NCBI GenBank assembly: GCA_021803655.1
Contig: JAJZLK010000076.1
Location: 1-61,350 of the forward strand
Direction: 5' to 3'
Source of the DNA: Thermoplasmata archaeon
GTDB lineage: Archaea; Thermoplasmatota; Thermoplasmata; Thermoplasmatales; Thermoplasmataceae
DNA: 61,350 bases
The notes beneath the pieces were generated by a model. It was not told the DNA's origin and did no database searches. It worked only from the letters and a program-made list of their open reading frames with translations. The stretch's first letter is position 1. Each line of letters opens with the position of its first letter. Both the position numbers and the translations under genes were made by a program. Positions 52,821 to 60,681 of the stretch are shown piece after piece.

Positions 52821-52838
52821 GGTGGCATGAGTGTCACC
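52821..52838. promoter_or_regulatory. Inverted repeat in the yceI-hxlR spacer
   Basis: GGTGGCA and TGTCACC (one mismatch) flank TGAG. The repeat lies 11 bases before the hxlR ATG and just after a TATA-like AGTTAAATAG; a likely operator for the HxlR protein. Confidence 0.45.
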
Positions 52839-52849
52839 AGGTATCAGAA

Positions 52850-53188
52850 ATGCAAGCCTCTCTGAGCATTAACAAAGAAAGAGAAACTGAAATATGCCCG
52901 ATGGTAGAGTCGATAAAGGCAGTCGGGGGAGAATGGAAGCTGATTATTATCAGGTATCTTTCGGATGGCCCCTCAGGGTTCAACGAACTCATGAGGAGAA
53001 TAGGGAATTCCAACGCAAAGACCATATCCAGGACGCTGCAGTCCCTCACCTCGGACGGGATAGTGCTGAGAAACGTCAGGAGCACCCAGCCCTTCAGGGT
53101 GGAATACAGCCTCAGCGACAAGGGAAAAGATCTTTCCGGGGTGTTCAGGGAACTTATGCAGTGGGGAGAAAAGTGGATCGAGAAATAG
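52850..53188 (+). CDS. HxlR-family transcription regulator
   Basis: A 112-residue MarR-related winged helix. The family starts with Cys in a CPM(V) motif followed by GGEWKLIIIRYLSDGPSGFN, then ISRTLQSLTSDGIVLR as the recognition helix and wing. The N-terminal Cys (CPMVESI) can act as a redox switch in this family. It faces yceI and probably controls it and itself. Confidence 0.88.
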   Translation: MQASLSINKERETEICPMVESIKAVGGEWKLIIIRYLSDGPSGFNELMRRIGNSNAKTISRTLQSLTSDGIVLRNVRSTQPFRVEYSLSDKGKDLSGVFRELMQWGEKWIEK

Positions 53189-53375
53189 TCTGCAAATGTT
53201 GGTAAGACATCGTTAAGAGCTATTTTGCGGATTCAGGATCACGTGGTACCTGAATGGTCTTCTTGAACAACACTTTTTTTTGGGAAGGAACTGCAGGCCG
53301 GTCACGATATATTGCCGGAATCTTTCGATTGTCCGCGAATCCTGAACCTGATGACAACGTGACATAAGGCTGGAT

Positions 53376-54479
53376 TCAGTTAATCTTGAGAATTGTGTCA
53401 GTCTGGAAAAATTTCCCGTATCTTTCCACAACAGATCTGACATCGGAAAGTTGTTCCCCGCTGAGCTTTGTGAACTGGGTAAGAATGATCACAGCGTTCT
53501 TTTCAGTCTGTGTCCTTTTCCATGTGCCGAGTACTTCTCCGTCAATTACTATGACTGGTGCGAATACACCGTTGCTGTGCACAACAGCTTTTCCGCTATT
53601 TATCCATTCCCGCGTCTGCTTGTTTCCGAGCATCGCGGACCTGTCTTCATAACCAACCAAGTATTCATCAAAAGCCGGGAGGAGATGTACGGTTTGCCTA
53701 TTCTTAATGGGAGCAGGAGTCTTGGTTGAACCGTAATACGTTATATCTCCGATTACTTCCTTCTTAAGTTTTGAAGAGGTTTTCAATAGGCCGATTTTTG
53801 CATCTGTCACCTTAAGCCCTGACCACCATGCGAAGTCGTTGAGAGTCGCAGGACCGTGACCGGTAAAGTACCTGAGTGCTAGTTCCCCAAGAGCCTCCTC
53901 CCCTGTCAGTTCAGTCCCTCCATGAACCCACTCGTCAAGAAGTGCAAAAGCGGGTTGTTTTCCATTGTGCGAACCAAAACATATTAGGCCATCCCACGCA
54001 GCCCTATACAGCATGTGGTATCCCAGGGTTTTCGTTGAACGTAAACCGTTTTCCTCAAGTATCCTGTACAACTCATCGCGGGCAAGTTGCTTTCCACTGT
54101 GAAGAGCTTCAAAGAAGAGTGATTTCGCCCGGTCAACATCTACATCAGAAAGTCCGAGGTGACGGTCTCTCAACTTCGCCGTGCTGACGAGACGAGGCGC
54201 GAATAGACTCAACATCCAGCGTACGTCTTGGGAGGACGCAAAATGAAGAGTACCTCTCATAAGCCAAGTCCGGACTATCTTTCTTTCATCTATGCTGGTA
54301 TGAATGTCAGACATTGTGGTATCTCCATTGCATCTGAGACCAATGGCCCACAATGCAGAGTTATAGTCCTGGGCCTGCATTGCACCAAGGCTGTACACTA
54401 CTTCTTCAGGCTTTTTCGGTGTAACACCACAAATGCTTTGACTGATGAGGCGGTGATTCAGGATGTCCTGTGTGTCCAT
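53376..54479 (-). CDS. HTH_42/AlkZ-like winged-helix protein (possible DNA glycosylase)
   Basis: A 367-residue protein related to the AlkZ/YcaQ group of winged-helix DNA glycosylases. SLGAMQAQDYNSALWAIGLR near 32-51 contains the QxQ-like catalytic loop; TWLMRGTLHFASSQDVRWML near 73-92 and LPAFDEYLVGYEDR near 272-285 are family blocks. It may excise alkylated or crosslinked bases, but only the family supports that. I use the ATG at 54479 (MDTQDILNHRL); an ATG 14 codons earlier is less likely. Confidence 0.75.
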   Translation of the reverse strand: MDTQDILNHRLISQSICGVTPKKPEEVVYSLGAMQAQDYNSALWAIGLRCNGDTTMSDIHTSIDERKIVRTWLMRGTLHFASSQDVRWMLSLFAPRLVSTAKLRDRHLGLSDVDVDRAKSLFFEALHSGKQLARDELYRILEENGLRSTKTLGYHMLYRAAWDGLICFGSHNGKQPAFALLDEWVHGGTELTGEEALGELALRYFTGHGPATLNDFAWWSGLKVTDAKIGLLKTSSKLKKEVIGDITYYGSTKTPAPIKNRQTVHLLPAFDEYLVGYEDRSAMLGNKQTREWINSGKAVVHSNGVFAPVIVIDGEVLGTWKRTQTEKNAVIILTQFTKLSGEQLSDVRSVVERYGKFFQTDTILKIN

Positions 54480-54731
54480 AGAGTACGTCCGCTGACTGTG
54501 TGAATTCCCACATAAAGTCACATTTCTTGAATCTTCCCATGCTTATCTGAACCAAGATCAAACAGGCGATCACAGCTGAACACAAAGATGCTTAAAGCCG
54601 AAAGCCAATTGGAATAGCGCCATGGGATTCTACAACCTCTGCGTTTGATATTGCAGTCGGGGGTCTGCCAATGTATTAGGGGAATACTGAGAAAACATAG
54701 GTTCTTAGCATCTCACTTGCTTAACTTGTAT

Positions 54732-55286
54732 ATGGATTCGCAGATTATTATCCTGCAGGGAGGTGAGGATGTAAAGAGGAGAACAAACGAATCCCTGATA
54801 AGGAGAGTTGGAGAGCTTTCCAGGTCAAAGAAAATTATGATCATACCATGGACCTCAGATTCCGGTGAAAAGGAAGCGGAATACAGGGCAATATTGCACG
54901 GATACTTTTCCAGTAATGGATTTCAGGAAGTACGGTTCCTGGAGCGGGAAGACACAGAACGCGTGACAGTCAGGAAATTCGATTCAGTTGACGTAGTCTA
55001 TCTCCCAGGTGGAGATCCTCGTGCACTGTATGAAGAACTTGAGAAAAGATCCTTGCAGGACAGATTGCGGGAGTTCAGAGGCATCATAGTGGGAAATTCG
55101 GCAGGTGCTATAGTGTTATCCAGAGGTGCTAAGGAAGGCGAGACATTCTATCCAGGTTTCGGATTGGTTGATTTCTTCATCTCCGTACATTACAGTCTGC
55201 ACGAGGAGCCGATTTCCGGAACTGATGAAAAGATAATTGTGAATATTCCCGAGAATATGTGGATTGCAGTAGCGGGGAAACGATAG
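54732..55286 (+). CDS. Peptidase S51 / dipeptidase E-like protein, probable 3' frameshift
   Basis: A class I glutamine amidotransferase-like fold. LPGGDPRALYEEL near 97 and the nucleophile elbow GNSAGAIVL near 125 match S51 peptidases, which cleave Asp-X dipeptides, and SVHYSLHEEP near 160 holds candidate His. The frame ends after VAGKR at 55286, while the next frame continues GETIAIRGYTV, which resembles the normal family C-terminus; a 1-base frameshift or sequencing error near 55275 is likely. ATG 54732 (MDSQIIIL) is the best start. Confidence 0.72.
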   Translation: MDSQIIILQGGEDVKRRTNESLIRRVGELSRSKKIMIIPWTSDSGEKEAEYRAILHGYFSSNGFQEVRFLEREDTERVTVRKFDSVDVVYLPGGDPRALYEELEKRSLQDRLREFRGIIVGNSAGAIVLSRGAKEGETFYPGFGLVDFFISVHYSLHEEPISGTDEKIIVNIPENMWIAVAGKR

Positions 55287-55652
55287 CGATTCGTGGCTAT
55301 ACCGTTTGAAATGGGCTGGCAATTGGATCATGAAGGACATAAGAGAGTTGTACTCAACCTACCGGGAGCATGAACTGGTTCGCCTGAATAACCTGCTTAT
55401 GTGTGTTCACCCCGTATGGCAATAAAGCCTATTCTCTGCCCCCAGGGTTGAAAGCGACTTGGATGGTGGATTTCCAGAGCATTGAGAATAAAATATGGGC
55501 CTGTCGGGGGTTGCCCAAAACGGGAAGAGAACACTAAACATAAATCGAGCTGCGAACGCATCGAGTGCAATTCATGAAGAGGAAGATTGGATGCTATTTT
55601 GGTTGTATGGAAATTATTAAAGGTGGTTATATTTCTATATTTCTTTAAATAG
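55287..55652. other. Spacer before the Fic gene
   Basis: 366 bases without a supported gene. It includes a short frame that could be the frameshifted tail of the S51 peptidase (to about 55300) and, at 55643-55652, the TATA-like CTTTAAATAG of the Fic gene. Confidence 0.35.
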
Positions 55653-55666
55653 AGAATATGTATTCT
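55653..55666 (+). promoter_or_regulatory. Palindrome at the Fic gene transcription start
   Basis: AGAATATGTATTCT is a 14-base sequence with perfect 6-base arms around TG. It lies right after the TATA-like box and 11 bases before the ATG, where a bound protein would block initiation. Confidence 0.5.
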
Positions 55667-55676
55667 TCTTTGGCAT

Positions 55677-56579
55677 ATGGAAAGATACATACTGGACAAG
55701 CTGAGGGAAAAAGTGCTGGATCGTGGTCTTATCCGAAATATGCCGGAGAAAACACTTCAAGAAGCATTCATACTGAATACTTGGGGAACAAACGCGATAG
55801 AGGGAAATACCCTGACTCTTGAGGAGGTAACGACCATAATTGAAAAAGGCCTTACAGTCCCAAACAGGCCAGTGAGAGACCTGCTGGAGACGACTCAACA
55901 CATGTCGGCGCTGACTGAAATAGTCAAGTGCAAGATTGCTTCAGTGAATATGGAAAGCGCACTGACGCTACACCAGTTGACATTCCACGGGATTCTTTTG
56001 GACGCGGGGCAATGGAGAAGGGTCAATGTCAGGATATTCGGTTCCAGACATACTCCACCAAGAGTGGAAAAGCTTCTCTCTATTCTCCAGAAGTGGGAGC
56101 AGAATTATATTGCATCGGAACTGAGCAGGAAGGATGTGTTTCTCCAGGCAGCTGAAACACACTTCGGGTTTGAATCTATACATCCTTTCTCGGATGGAAA
56201 CGGAAGGGTTGGAAGATTATTGCTCAACATACACTTTCTCAACCACAACTGGCCGATCATGAACATCCTACCTTATGACCGAAGTGCATATTTGAATGCG
56301 CTTGAGCACGCCTATTCCGGAGGAACAGATAAGCTTGTACGATTTCTGAAAACAAACATGGCAAGATCGCTTGTCTTCATTCTGGACAAGATCGGAACTG
56401 AGGAAGACAGGCTCATGACCCTGAATGAAGTCAAGGAAGTACATGCAACCGATTACTCCCCAAAATATATGGCACTCAGGATCAACCAGGGGGAGCTGCC
56501 GGGAATCCGTATAAATAAGGTATGGCGAACCAGTTTGGCTGCAATACGACTGTATCGTGAGATAAAATCCATGAAATAA
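55677..56579 (+). CDS. Fic-domain protein with C-terminal DNA-binding-like segment
   Basis: A 300-residue Fic protein. The catalytic motif is HPFSDGNGRVGR near 180, which places AMP or another nucleotide on a target hydroxyl. The inhibitory helix motif appears N-terminal as TNAIEGN near 38-44, so this is a class II, self-inhibited Fic. The last 55 residues (LNEVKEVHATDYSPKYMALR then NKVWRTSLAAIRLYREI) look like a MerR/excisionase-type helix-turn-helix. The palindrome at its promoter suggests autoregulation. It could be a lone toxin-antitoxin-like module or a host regulator. Confidence 0.87.
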   Translation: MERYILDKLREKVLDRGLIRNMPEKTLQEAFILNTWGTNAIEGNTLTLEEVTTIIEKGLTVPNRPVRDLLETTQHMSALTEIVKCKIASVNMESALTLHQLTFHGILLDAGQWRRVNVRIFGSRHTPPRVEKLLSILQKWEQNYIASELSRKDVFLQAAETHFGFESIHPFSDGNGRVGRLLLNIHFLNHNWPIMNILPYDRSAYLNALEHAYSGGTDKLVRFLKTNMARSLVFILDKIGTEEDRLMTLNEVKEVHATDYSPKYMALRINQGELPGIRINKVWRTSLAAIRLYREIKSMK

Positions 56580-56732
56580 TGTCACTCCAGCTATTTGTGG
56601 GACCAGGACACAGTTTTGATTTGAGCATGCAGTATTATTAGGACCTGTGAACGCGCCAAATCACAGGATGCTGGCGAGTACTGAAGCCGGAAGTTCACAA
56701 CGACAATCTTATTAGATTCCTGCCTATGCGAA

Positions 56733-57167
56733 TTGCGTAGAGGAACACGCGTGGTAAGCATAGCAGTTTTCGTTCTTATCCCAGTAATTGGCTGTGTCTT
56801 GCTCTGGATTCTGGGAAGCATATTTTTCCTCGTTTATTTCAGGGTCTTTAAGGTCCAGAAAAACCTTGGATATGTCGATATGATCAAAAGCGTACCAGCC
56901 TATCTGGCGATACTGACTGTTCCTATTTGTAGCATTCTCTCATTTTATGTTACCACAAGAATCATGCTTGAGATATTTAATGCGGCTATTTCGTACTGGA
57001 CGGGACTGGAAGTGGGCGTAGCGGCATTGATGTTCACGGTTGTAGTGGATCTCATAGTAACGCCACTTATCGAGAAGGTGAGCATAAGGGCATTTCCTCT
57101 GAACTTCATGTATCTGTTTGCATGGATAGTAATCATTCCTTCGGTTCTTGTTGCAACACTTCAGTGA
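56733..57167 (+). CDS. Small integral membrane protein of unknown function
   Basis: A 144-residue protein with about four hydrophobic helices and few charged residues (one basic cluster, RVFKVQKN, after the first helix). I see no family. A start at 56733 is assumed (TTG/ATG choice uncertain). It lies 150 bases after the Fic gene. Confidence 0.45.
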   Translation: MRRGTRVVSIAVFVLIPVIGCVLLWILGSIFFLVYFRVFKVQKNLGYVDMIKSVPAYLAILTVPICSILSFYVTTRIMLEIFNAAISYWTGLEVGVAALMFTVVVDLIVTPLIEKVSIRAFPLNFMYLFAWIVIIPSVLVATLQ

Positions 57168-57282
57168 TACTGGAAGTCGAAGGCCGAGTTAATGTAAGAT
57201 CTATGTTTATGGCGCAGCTTAAATATTTGTTTCGGCCTGAACATAAGCGCAGAAGAATACAAGGAAAAAAGTTAGTTGGGTC

Positions 57283-57723
57283 CTACAGGACAGTCTCTAT
57301 CCCAATTCTCTTGGCTGTCGCGTTAAGTTCCTTGTCTGCAGAGCAGAACACAGTTCCATGAGCCTCAATGCACGTTTCCAGCTGAATTGCATCAATGATG
57401 TATATGTGTTGTTCTAAAACGGTTTTGATGGCTTTTCGAATTAAATGACTGCCTACTGGATATACTTCAACCGAGGAAGATCTTTCAAGGCTCTTCAACT
57501 CACTCAGCATTGTTTGGAGTCTAGAATTTGCGTCTATTCTCATTCTTCTGGAATACTTGTCAAAAACCACTGTCGCCTCGCCAAGATTGATCTCAGATAG
57601 GCAAATAACTGTCTCTCCGCGCTGGGCCTTACGGAAATAGGAATCGGCCATATCGCTGCCCTCCTCCTTAACGTACCTCTTGATCAGAATGCTGGTATCA
57701 AGATAGACGCGAGATTCGTCCAT
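57283..57723 (-). CDS. vapC: VapC-type PIN-domain toxin
   Basis: A 146-residue PIN ribonuclease. YLDTSILIKRYVKEEG near 7-22 has the first Asp, SEINLGEATVVF near 43 the Glu, IIDAIQLE near 108 the next Asp and FCSADKELNATAK near 126 the last. The set of acidic residues for Mg2+ is intact. It overlaps vapB by 26 bases and is expected to cleave RNA when freed from the antitoxin. Confidence 0.88.
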   Translation of the reverse strand: MDESRVYLDTSILIKRYVKEEGSDMADSYFRKAQRGETVICLSEINLGEATVVFDKYSRRMRIDANSRLQTMLSELKSLERSSSVEVYPVGSHLIRKAIKTVLEQHIYIIDAIQLETCIEAHGTVFCSADKELNATAKRIGIETVL

Positions 57724-57982
57724 GTCTCATCTTCCCAACTTCTGCCGCTGAATCCGCTCTTCCCGAAAGATCCGGCCTGTTCCTCTCAACGTCTTCTCCG
57801 CTTACGTATCCACAATGGAGGTTAAGTTCTTTACAAAGATCATCAAGGATTTCTGAGGTGGAAAGAGAACGGAGTGACTTTTCAATGAAATCACTGAGTG
57901 TTCTTCTCTTTTTCAGGAGGGCCAGCTTTGCACGGTCTATTACTGGTTTTTCGACCGACACTGTTATCTTGGTTTTAACCAT
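57698..57982 (-). CDS. vapB: VapB-type ribbon-helix-helix antitoxin
   Basis: A 94-residue antitoxin: an N-terminal ribbon-helix-helix (KTKITVSVEKPVIDRAKLAL, then LSDFIEKSLRSL) and a C-terminal tail that would wrap the toxin. The RHH should bind the palindrome four bases upstream of its ATG, repressing the operon. First gene of the pair. Confidence 0.85.
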   Translation of the reverse strand: MVKTKITVSVEKPVIDRAKLALLKKRRTLSDFIEKSLRSLSTSEILDDLCKELNLHCGYVSGEDVERNRPDLSGRADSAAEVGKMRHGRISRLS

Positions 57983-57986
57983 CTAG

Positions 57987-57998
57987 CCGTATATACGG
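57987..57998. promoter_or_regulatory. Palindromic operator of vapBC
   Basis: CCGTATATACGG is a perfect 12-base palindrome between the vapB ATG and a TATA-like CTTAATAC (58004-58011 on the minus strand). A half-site ATACGGC recurs at 58023. Confidence 0.6.
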
Positions 57999-58339
57999 TA
58001 AGCTGTATTAAGTATTTCTGCCATACGGCCCTCAGACTTGCGATCTCCACGTTGAGTGCCGCCTCATTGAAGCACTTCTCTATCAACTGCTGTTAAGTAA
58101 TAAGTTATGGACGAACAATATTTGGCACAAGCGAGAACTTTCTCCGGAATGGACCGGTTGGGATTCGCCTAATGTTTTGCGCGAATGCCACAATCCAGAA
58201 AACAAGGCCGATGAATGTGAAGAAAAATTGAGTGCAACAAAAGACGGGTATATTTCGTGTGAAATCAGCCTACCGGACTTGCCGACGCACTGCTGGTATG
58301 GAAAGGGGGGTTCATATTGGTGCTCAAATTATATCATAA
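57999..58339. other. Spacer between vapBC and the ars operon
   Basis: 341 bases in which I see no gene. It holds the vapB TATA box and the extra half-site at the left, and the AT-rich ars promoter at the right. Confidence 0.4.
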
Positions 58340-58351
58340 CATATTAATATG
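58340..58351. promoter_or_regulatory. Palindromic promoter element of the ars operon
   Basis: CATATTAATATG is a perfect 12-base palindrome, nested between TATCATA at 58332-58338 and TATGATA copies to the right. It ends 6 bases before the first ATG, a natural site for ArsR encoded at the operon end. Confidence 0.5.
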
Positions 58352-58356
58352 ATAAT

Positions 58357-58890
58357 ATGATAATGACAGATGGTGGTTTCACGAAGAAAGTTGGAATAAT
58401 GATTGACGATGGATTCCACGACCTTGAACTGTGGATACCCTATTACAGGTTTAAGGAGGAGAAGATCAATTTTGATGTGATGGCGTTCGAAGACAGGGAG
58501 TATAAGGGTGTTTATGGGCTTGATGGTGTTAAACCCACACAGTTACTCGGTTCCATCGACACAAAATACGATCTGGTATATATCCCGGGAGCAAACTCTC
58601 CAGGCAATCTGATAAAACGCCCAGAAACTGCAGAAATAATAAAGAATATGTCGTCCGAGGGATCAACATTTGCAACAATCTGCCACGCGCCATTACTGCT
58701 TGCAGAGGCTGGTCTGTTGGACGGGAAGGAAATCACGGGACACCCGTCGATAAAGGGAGAAATAGAATCGAGGGGAGCAAAGTACGTCGATCTGCCTTAT
58801 ATCAGGAGTTCCAGGAATATTATGTCAGGAAAGACTCACTTCCAGATTGATCACCTGATTCCAGAAATGTTAAGATTCATCAGGGAGTGA
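58357..58890 (+). CDS. DJ-1/PfpI-family protein
   Basis: A 177-residue DJ-1/ThiJ/PfpI fold protein. VGIMIDDGFHDLELWIPYY near 10-28 has the conserved acidic residue, LVYIPGANSPGN near 67 the turn, and ATICHAPLLLAEAGLL near 104-119 the nucleophile Cys with His. DJ-1-like proteins act as deglycases, glyoxalases or peptidases; placed before ACR3 and ArsR it may aid arsenic or oxidative stress tolerance. ATG 58363 is an equally good start. Overlaps ACR3 by 4 bases. Confidence 0.87.
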   Translation: MIMTDGGFTKKVGIMIDDGFHDLELWIPYYRFKEEKINFDVMAFEDREYKGVYGLDGVKPTQLLGSIDTKYDLVYIPGANSPGNLIKRPETAEIIKNMSSEGSTFATICHAPLLLAEAGLLDGKEITGHPSIKGEIESRGAKYVDLPYIRSSRNIMSGKTHFQIDHLIPEMLRFIRE

Positions 58891-59927
58891 AAGTGATGGG
58901 CAGGCTAGATCTAAAGACAATGCTGTTCCCTCTGTTTGTTGCAGTTGCGATTGTCTTGGGACTGTTTCTGGGGCTACGTGTATCATATGTGTCTGGGCCG
59001 TTATCCGACTATGGTATACCCGTAGGCATTTTTTTCATGATTTACCCCGCAATGACCAGGATCCACATCAGGGAACTGGGGAGAAGTATCAGAGACATCA
59101 GAACAGTAGGCCTCATGGTGTTTCTGAACTATGCCATAGCTCCATTCCTTGTGGCCGGTCTTGCCTACCTCTTCTTTTTCGTAATATTTTCTCATTTCAG
59201 TCTGCTCAGCTCGGCCGTTGCGACACAGGTCTACGTGGGGATCATTCTGCTCGGAGTAGCTCCATGTATAGCGATGGTGATGGTTTGGACAAATCTCGCC
59301 CACGGAAACATGTCCAAGGCAGTATCTTTCGTTGCGTGGAATTCTGTGATACAGGTCGTAACTACTCCGGTACTTGTCTATATACTCGCCAGAACCTCTG
59401 TAGTGATAAGTCCGTTCCTGATACTGGAGAGCGTCTTGCTGTATCTGGCACTACCTCTTGTTGCAGGCCTGGTAACCAGGAAGCTCTTGCAGAAGAAGAC
59501 ATATTTCTCAAGGATCCTGAACGCTCTTAGTTCGATACAGACTCTGGCTCTGCTGTTCACGATCCTGGTGATATTCTGGAGCCAGGGAAAAGGGATCCTG
59601 TTGTACCCTTCCCTGGTCTGGATGGTGGGAGCTGTTATGCTGATATTCTATTTTGCGCTATTCCATGTCGGTTACTTTTCCGCGAGGAAGGCAAGGTACA
59701 ATTACGAAGATTCCACCGCCATAGGCTTCACAGTTTCGGCGCGGGATTTTGAGATAAGCATTGCCATAGCAGTGGTTGCCTTTTCCTCTTATCCCTATGT
59801 TGCAGTTACCACCGCAATAGGTCCGTTACTCGAGATACCGCTGATGCTGTTCCTTGTATGGATCCAGATTAACAGGGAAACGAGGATCAACAATATAAAA
59901 GCCTCAGTTGGGGTGAGCAAGGCATGA
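58887..59927 (+). CDS. acr3: Arsenite efflux transporter ACR3
   Basis: A 346-residue protein with about ten membrane helices of the bile-acid/arsenite superfamily. GVAPCIAMVMVWTNLAHGN near 127-145 carries the conserved Cys of ACR3 that is needed for As(III) transport, and FTVSARDFEISIAIAVVAF near 278 is the second conserved helix pair. It exports arsenite using the membrane potential. GTG 58887 or ATG 58896 may be the start. Followed at a 4-base overlap by arsR. Confidence 0.88.
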   Translation: MKVMGRLDLKTMLFPLFVAVAIVLGLFLGLRVSYVSGPLSDYGIPVGIFFMIYPAMTRIHIRELGRSIRDIRTVGLMVFLNYAIAPFLVAGLAYLFFFVIFSHFSLLSSAVATQVYVGIILLGVAPCIAMVMVWTNLAHGNMSKAVSFVAWNSVIQVVTTPVLVYILARTSVVISPFLILESVLLYLALPLVAGLVTRKLLQKKTYFSRILNALSSIQTLALLFTILVIFWSQGKGILLYPSLVWMVGAVMLIFYFALFHVGYFSARKARYNYEDSTAIGFTVSARDFEISIAIAVVAFSSYPYVAVTTAIGPLLEIPLMLFLVWIQINRETRINNIKASVGVSKA

Positions 59928-60301
59928 AAGAAGACTTTGAAGGATGTGAAGTGGGACAGTTTAACATCATTGATGAAGGGATTTTTAAAGAGTTGAGTGA
60001 ACTCCTGAGCGCACTTTCCAACAGAACAAGACTGGCAATATTAGCCATTGCAATGAAACAAGGAGAAGTCTGTGCGTGCAGACTGCAGCAGTCTCTCGGA
60101 TTACCACAGCCTACAGTTACTGTGCATCTGCAGAAATTGTACGGTGCTGGTCTTCTCAACAAAAGGGAAGCCTGGCGATACACATATTTTTCCATCAAGA
60201 AGGAGCATGAATCGTTTTTAAGTGCAATATTTGCCAGGAAACCTGCTGGACCAGGTGGCACGCACCAAAGGGAGACTGAAGATAAAAGGCAATCCCAATA
60301 A
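59924..60301 (+). CDS. arsR: ArsR-family arsenic-responsive repressor
   Basis: A 125-residue ArsR/SmtB winged helix. LLSALSNRTRLAILAIAM near 28-45 starts the domain; EVCACRLQQSLGLPQPTVTV near 50-69 holds the Cys-x-Cys As(III)-binding pair next to the recognition helix. Binding As(III) should release it from the operator. It is the last gene of the ars operon, an autoregulated layout. Confidence 0.9.
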   Translation: MKEDFEGCEVGQFNIIDEGIFKELSELLSALSNRTRLAILAIAMKQGEVCACRLQQSLGLPQPTVTVHLQKLYGAGLLNKREAWRYTYFSIKKEHESFLSAIFARKPAGPGGTHQRETEDKRQSQ

Positions 60302-60552
60302 AAACAGGAAATAAGATGGAATCTGATGTAAGAGGGACTATAGGAAGCAGAATTGGAGCACTATCAGAGCACACCCGAAGATACCTCAGAGGTTTCGGAA
60401 GACATCGCCAGTATATCATGCTGCCTCAGGCTGTGCATGTGATCTTCAGGCCCTCTTCCATCATCTTCACTCGAGCCAGCCTCATCCTCATCTTTGCTGA
60501 CAAACACCAGCTGCCAACAATCTAAAAATAAGATAAGGTCAATACACTTTGT

Positions 60553-60681
60553 ATGGAGAAAACTCAGAGTAGCGCTTCAAGAACTGAATCGTGGTGCACA
60601 AGGGACGTTCTTTTCATAGCGCTTTCCGCTTTTTTCGCTGATATGGGGTATCAGGCAGTTACCGTAATTTTTCCACCTTAA
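60553..60681 (+). pseudogene. N-terminal fragment of an MFS transporter cut by an IS
   Basis: The frame begins at the ATG at 60553 and enters helix 1 (SAFFADMGYQAVTVIFP), a start seen in MFS proteins, then stops at a TAA inside the transposase region. The rest of the transporter must lie beyond the IS, outside this window. It is downstream of arsR and was possibly an arsenic or drug exporter. Confidence 0.5.

Noticed and set aside
55497-55520. GGGCCTGTCGGGGGTTGCCC as a possible hairpin before the Fic gene.
   Set aside because: Only four clear pairs (GGGC/GCCC) with a long loop; not distinct from chance.
60316-60525. 69-codon frame after arsR beginning MESDVRG.
   Set aside because: No family resemblance, poor composition, and competing frames on the opposite strand; probably spacer or degraded sequence.
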